NCBI GenBank assembly: GCA_934647165.1
Contig: CAKUFA010000053.1
Span: 1 to 9,417, forward strand
DNA from: an uncultured Clostridia bacterium
Lineage (GTDB): Bacteria > Bacillota > Clostridia > Christensenellales > Aristaeellaceae
Length of the DNA: 9,417 bases
Reading direction: 5' to 3'
A program made the position numbers and the translations under genes. This document shows positions 7,467 to 9,417 of the stretch, in pieces; the stretch's first letter is position 1, and every line of letters starts with the position of its first letter. Below the pieces are notes generated by a model. The model was not told where the DNA came from. It saw only the letters and a program-made list of their open reading frames with translations, and did no database searches.

Positions 7467-7487
7467 CGGTTTACTTTCACTAAACCG
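7467..7487. promoter_or_regulatory. Operator-like palindrome, site 1
   Basis: CGGTTTA and TAAACCG form 7-base arms around 7 bases. The 17-base core 7469-7485 fits GTTTA-N7-TAAAC. It is the site nearest the regulator start codon and shares the orientation of site 2 (CTTT in the spacer on the plus strand, TAAACCGCC at the end). Confidence 0.7.
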
Positions 7488-7502
7488 CCGAAAAACTATC
7501 GT

Positions 7503-7519
7503 GTTTAACTTTGCTAAAC
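7503..7519. promoter_or_regulatory. Operator-like palindrome, site 2
   Basis: This second GTTTA-N7-TAAAC copy starts 34 bases after the start of site 1 and is followed by the same CGCC. It is a likely binding site of the XRE-cupin regulator. Confidence 0.7.
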
Positions 7520-7537
7520 CGCCTGTCGATGTTTGGA

Positions 7538-7554
7538 GTTTAGCAAAAGTAAAC
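7538..7554. promoter_or_regulatory. Operator-like palindrome, site 3
   Basis: This third GTTTA-N7-TAAAC copy starts 35 bases after site 2. Its asymmetric spacer is in the opposite orientation (CTTTTGC on the minus strand). It is the closest to the promoter, about 9 bases downstream of the expected transcription start. Confidence 0.7.
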
Positions 7555-7569
7555 GGACAAACGCCATAC

Positions 7570-7598
7570 ATTAAACCATACGCGTGGACGAATGTCAA
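7570..7598 (-). promoter_or_regulatory. Promoter of the regulator-pot operon
   Basis: On the minus strand a perfect TTGACA (7598-7593), a 17-base spacer and TTTAAT (7575-7570; 5 of 6 matches) form a strong promoter. The expected start is near 7563, giving a leader of about 130 bases that contains all three operator-like sites. Confidence 0.75.
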
Positions 7599-7616
7599 TA
7601 GGGTGTGGAAATTTTA

Positions 7617-7684
7617 TAAAAAGAAAAAGCGGACAAGTTTCCTTGCTCAGCCTGACGGGGGCTGGGAAAGGAGCTTGTTCGCTT
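7617..7684 (-). terminator. Terminator of the MreB-like gene
   Basis: A long imperfect hairpin spans 7627-7684. Its outer arms are 7627-7637 with 7674-7684 (11 pairs, one wobble) and its inner arms 7646-7652 with 7660-7666. On the minus strand it runs into TTTTTCTTTTT. It begins 35 bases beyond the stop of the MreB-like gene and separates it from the pot operon promoter. On the plus strand no T-run follows. Confidence 0.85.
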
Positions 7685-7718
7685 ATGCTGCAATCGCGCT
7701 ATACTGCGCGGTTTACGG

Positions 7719-8735
7719 TCAGATTCTGCGTTTATCGCCAAGAAGATGCTTGTAGATGTTGGGTTCATCCACCACGCGGCCGCAGCCCATGGCAACGCAA
7801 ACCTGCGGGTCATCCGCCACGGCGCAGGGCACGTGCAGCACATCATATACGGCTTCTGCAAGGCCGGACAGTGCGCTGGCGCCGCCGGTGAATACAATGC
7901 CTTCGTCAAACACGTCGTTGGCAAGCTGGGGCGGCGTATGTTCCAGCACGCCCTGGATGCACTCGATCAGGTCGTCCACGGGCTCTTTCAAGGCTTCATA
8001 AATTTCCGACGTGGTGACTGTCAGCGTTTTGGGCAGGCCGGAAATCAGGTTTCGGCCGGTGACGTCCATGGCGACTTCGTCTGCCTTGGGAACAGCCGAA
8101 CCGAGATTGATCTTCAGCTCCTCCGCCGTGCGCTCGCCGATGAGCAGGTTGTGCTTTTTGCGCAGGTAACGGATGATCGCATCGTCGAAGTAATCGCCGC
8201 CCAGTGCCACACAGTCGGACACGGCAACCTGCCCCATGGACAAAACCGCAATGTCCGTCGCCCCTGCACCCATGTCCACAATCATGGAGCCATAGGCCTC
8301 GTCAAAGCTGGTGCCCGCACCCAATGCCGCTGCAATGGGGCGCTCCAGCAGATTGGTTTTGCGCATGCCTGCGTCAAACATGGCACTGATGATGGAGCGC
8401 TTTTCCACATCATTTACGCCGGAGGGCACGGAAATCACGGCCCGGGGGCGCGCGAAAAAACGCTTGCCGATAACCTGCGAGGTGAAGTATTGCAGCATTG
8501 TACGCGCAAGCTCAAAGTCAACCATTGTGCCGTTGCGCAGCGGGCGCAGGGCAAGCACGTTGCCGGGGGTGCGCCCGATCATGCGGTAGGCGTCCATGCC
8601 AACGGCCAAGGGCTTGCGGGTATCACGCTCAACGGCCACCACAGCGGGTTCGCGAAGCACAATTCCTTTCCCTTTCATATAGATCAGCACGTTGGAGGTG
8701 CCAAGGTCGATGCCGATGTCGTTCACCTGCGCCAT
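7719..8735 (-). CDS. mreB: MreB/Mbl-family actin with altered catalytic residues
   Basis: This is a 338-residue bacterial actin of normal MreB length. It has the phosphate-1 loop DIGIDLGTSN (D10), the motif GRTPGN near 54-59, the phosphate-2 loop beginning at D154, LLIGERTAEELKI, and the adenosine region TGGASAL. Such proteins form membrane-bound filaments that organise cell-wall synthesis for rod shape. Two positions differ from the norm. The usual EEP sequence reads ERP (R132), and the usual DIGGGTTE reads DMGAGATD (A159). These match the glutamate and threonine linked to ATP hydrolysis in other MreBs. The start at ATG 8735 is set by AGGGTGG 7 bases upstream and by the promoter at 8785-8813, which covers the more upstream ATG 8786. 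The gene is monocistronic, without mreC/mreD, as is common for Mbl-type paralogues. Family is certain; the subtype (MreB, Mbl or a divergent paralogue) is not. Confidence 0.93.
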   Translation of the reverse strand: MAQVNDIGIDLGTSNVLIYMKGKGIVLREPAVVAVERDTRKPLAVGMDAYRMIGRTPGNVLALRPLRNGTMVDFELARTMLQYFTSQVIGKRFFARPRAVISVPSGVNDVEKRSIISAMFDAGMRKTNLLERPIAAALGAGTSFDEAYGSMIVDMGAGATDIAVLSMGQVAVSDCVALGGDYFDDAIIRYLRKKHNLLIGERTAEELKINLGSAVPKADEVAMDVTGRNLISGLPKTLTVTTSEIYEALKEPVDDLIECIQGVLEHTPPQLANDVFDEGIVFTGGASALSGLAEAVYDVLHVPCAVADDPQVCVAMGCGRVVDEPNIYKHLLGDKRRI

Positions 8736-8784
8736 TATAAAACCACCCTGCTTCCCGTTGAATTCATGGGTCAATATCCCAGTC

Positions 8785-8813
8785 ATTATAGCATGAAAAT
8801 GGATATTCGTAAA
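8785..8813 (-). promoter_or_regulatory. Promoter of the MreB-like gene
   Basis: On the minus strand TTTACG (8813-8808), 17 bases, then TATAAT (8790-8785), with TGC directly before the -10 box (extended -10). The expected leader is about 43 bases. Confidence 0.75.
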
Positions 8814-8888
8814 CTATCCGGCAGGAAAAGCAAAGAAAAAGCCTGAGAAAGCATCTCGTTTTTGCCTAAAAAGCGATTTCTTTCGCGC

Positions 8889-8917
8889 TGGAAATTCTGC
8901 CGAAAACGTGATATAAT
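8889..8917 (+). promoter_or_regulatory. Promoter of the YerC-family gene
   Basis: TGGAAA (8889-8894; 4 of 6), a 17-base spacer and a perfect TATAAT (8912-8917), preceded by TGA (extended -10). It faces away from the MreB-like gene promoter. The about 75 bases between the two promoters are A/T-rich with no convincing site. Confidence 0.75.
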
Positions 8918-8956
8918 AAAAAAGACAATAAACAGGAACGCAAAAAAAGCCACACG

Positions 8957-8963
8957 AAGGGGG
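8957..8963 (+). promoter_or_regulatory. Ribosome binding site fixing a GTG start
   Basis: AAGGGGG directly abuts ATG 8964 (no spacing) but lies 9 bases before GTG 8973. The latter spacing is the workable one, and it also gives an N-terminus (MYTPKVQNRQTD) like that of YerC-family proteins. Confidence 0.75.
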
Positions 8964-8972
8964 ATGCTGACC

Positions 8973-9281
8973 GTGTATACGCCCAAGGTGCAGAACCGGC
9001 AGACCGATCTGCTCATGAAAGCGGTGCTGGAGCTGAAGGATGAAGAGGACGCCTATCGTTTTTTTGAAGATATTTGCACGATTGCGGAGCTCAAGAGCAT
9101 TGCCCAGCGGTTGGAAGTGGCTGTGATGCTGCGCAAGAAAGTGACGTATCGTGAAATTTCAGAGGAAACAGGAGCGTCCACAGCCACTGTCAGCCGGGTT
9201 AATCGCGCGCTGCTGTATGGCGCGGACGGCTATCACCGGGTGCTGGATGCCATGGAAAAAAAGGCCGAGCTGACGGAGTGA
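8973..9281 (+). CDS. yerC: YerC-family (TrpR superfamily) DNA-binding protein
   Basis: This is a 102-residue all-helical protein of the YerC/YecD family, a branch of the Trp repressor superfamily common in Bacillota. Typical family features are LKDEEDAYRFFEDICTIAELKSIAQRLEVA (residues about 21-50, in two adjoining helices) and the helix-turn-helix TYREISEETGASTATVSRV (58-76), with a recognition helix in GASTATVSRVNRAL. Family members are presumed repressors; targets are poorly known, and the ligand here is unknown. The gene is divergent from the MreB-like gene and seems to be transcribed alone, with a probable terminator 24 bases after the stop. Confidence 0.92.
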   Translation: MYTPKVQNRQTDLLMKAVLELKDEEDAYRFFEDICTIAELKSIAQRLEVAVMLRKKVTYREISEETGASTATVSRVNRALLYGADGYHRVLDAMEKKAELTE

Positions 9282-9304
9282 CGGTTTCGCCAAAGCGTGC
9301 AGAA

Positions 9305-9335
9305 GGCCATGGCAGGACGCATGGCTGGCTTTTTT
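9305..9335 (+). terminator. Probable terminator of the YerC-family gene
   Basis: GCCATG (9306-9311) pairs with CATGGC (9320-9325), with one extra G-T pair (9305 with 9326), around an 8-base loop. Six T follow at 9330-9335. The T-run is separated from the stem by three bases, so efficiency may be modest. Confidence 0.55.
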
Positions 9336-9417
9336 GTATTTAAGGCAATACCGCACAATTCATTGGCAGCGTAGGCGATGCCTTTTCCGCCATCTGCTGC
9401 TTGCAGATTTTTCGATT
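9336..9417. other. Non-coding tail with a small hairpin
   Basis: No supported gene lies here. A 6-base stem, ATCTGC (9392-9397) with GCAGAT (9403-9408), is followed by T to 9412 on the plus strand and resembles a weak terminator. The segment from 9343 looks like a possible interspersed repeat or element end, but nothing in the window repeats it. Confidence 0.4.

Noticed and set aside
7469..7554. CRISPR-like array
   Set aside because: There are three short repeats, one inverted, with 17-18 base gaps. They match operators and not CRISPR repeats with uniform spacers.
7434..7563. Riboswitch or attenuator in the pot operon leader
   Set aside because: The leader's repeats are short DNA-type palindromes and no terminator hairpin with a T-run precedes the regulator gene. 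Protein operators explain it better.
7746..8846. Long open frame on the plus strand opposite the MreB-like gene
   Set aside because: It mirrors the real gene, is rich in His/Ala/Gly without any recognisable motif, and lacks a ribosome binding site. The minus strand encodes a clear actin.
8825..8880. Imperfect inverted repeat between the MreB-like and YerC-family promoters
   Set aside because: Only four contiguous G/C-containing pairs plus A/T runs. This is too weak in an A/T-rich stretch to call an operator or terminator.

Overview
The window looks like chromosomal DNA of a low-to-moderate GC Bacillota, most probably a gut Clostridia-type bacterium. The evidence is strong AGGAGG-type ribosome binding sites, sigma-A-like promoters (TATAAT and TTGACA boxes at 17-bp spacing), the short leucine-rich signal peptides, a YerC-family regulator and an MreB/Mbl-type actin. 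No plasmid, phage, CRISPR, tRNA or rRNA feature was found. Genus cannot be fixed from the sequence alone.

Layout, left to right. (1) 1-891, minus strand: a protein running off the left edge, with a rhodanese domain fused in front of a TtcA-like PP-loop tRNA thiolation domain. (2) 1054-1848, plus strand: a one-component regulator with an NTF2/SnoaL-like N-terminus and a LytTR DNA-binding C-terminus, transcribed divergently from (1) from a compact double promoter at 935-1016. A strong hairpin at 1861-1897 serves both this gene and the converging operon. (3) 7433 down to 1914, minus strand: a complete polyamine (spermidine/putrescine) ABC importer operon in the order regulator (XRE + cupin), potA, potB, potC, potD, potD. 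The last two are tandem paralogues, about 69% identical, each preceded by the same ribosome binding segment. The operon has a near-consensus promoter (7570-7598) and three 17-bp GTTTA-N7-TAAAC sites in its leader, which look like operators for the regulator. (4) 7719-8735, minus strand: an MreB/Mbl-family actin with its own promoter and terminator. (5) 8973-9281, plus strand: a YerC/TrpR-superfamily regulator divergent from the actin gene. (6) 9282-9417: a probable terminator and a non-coding tail that may be an interspersed repeat.

How the genes work together: PotD captures polyamine outside the membrane, PotB and PotC form the channel and PotA powers it. The XRE-cupin protein probably senses intracellular polyamine and controls the whole unit through the three leader sites. 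The other genes appear to be independent single-gene units.

Most of the window is conventional. The points most worth following are the MreB-like protein, in which both residues tied to ATP hydrolysis in other MreBs are replaced, and the three evenly spaced operators placed downstream of the likely start site. The two PotD copies are also of interest: they differ in charge at the presumed binding pocket and lack a convincing lipobox. I did not find clear evidence of a wholly new system.
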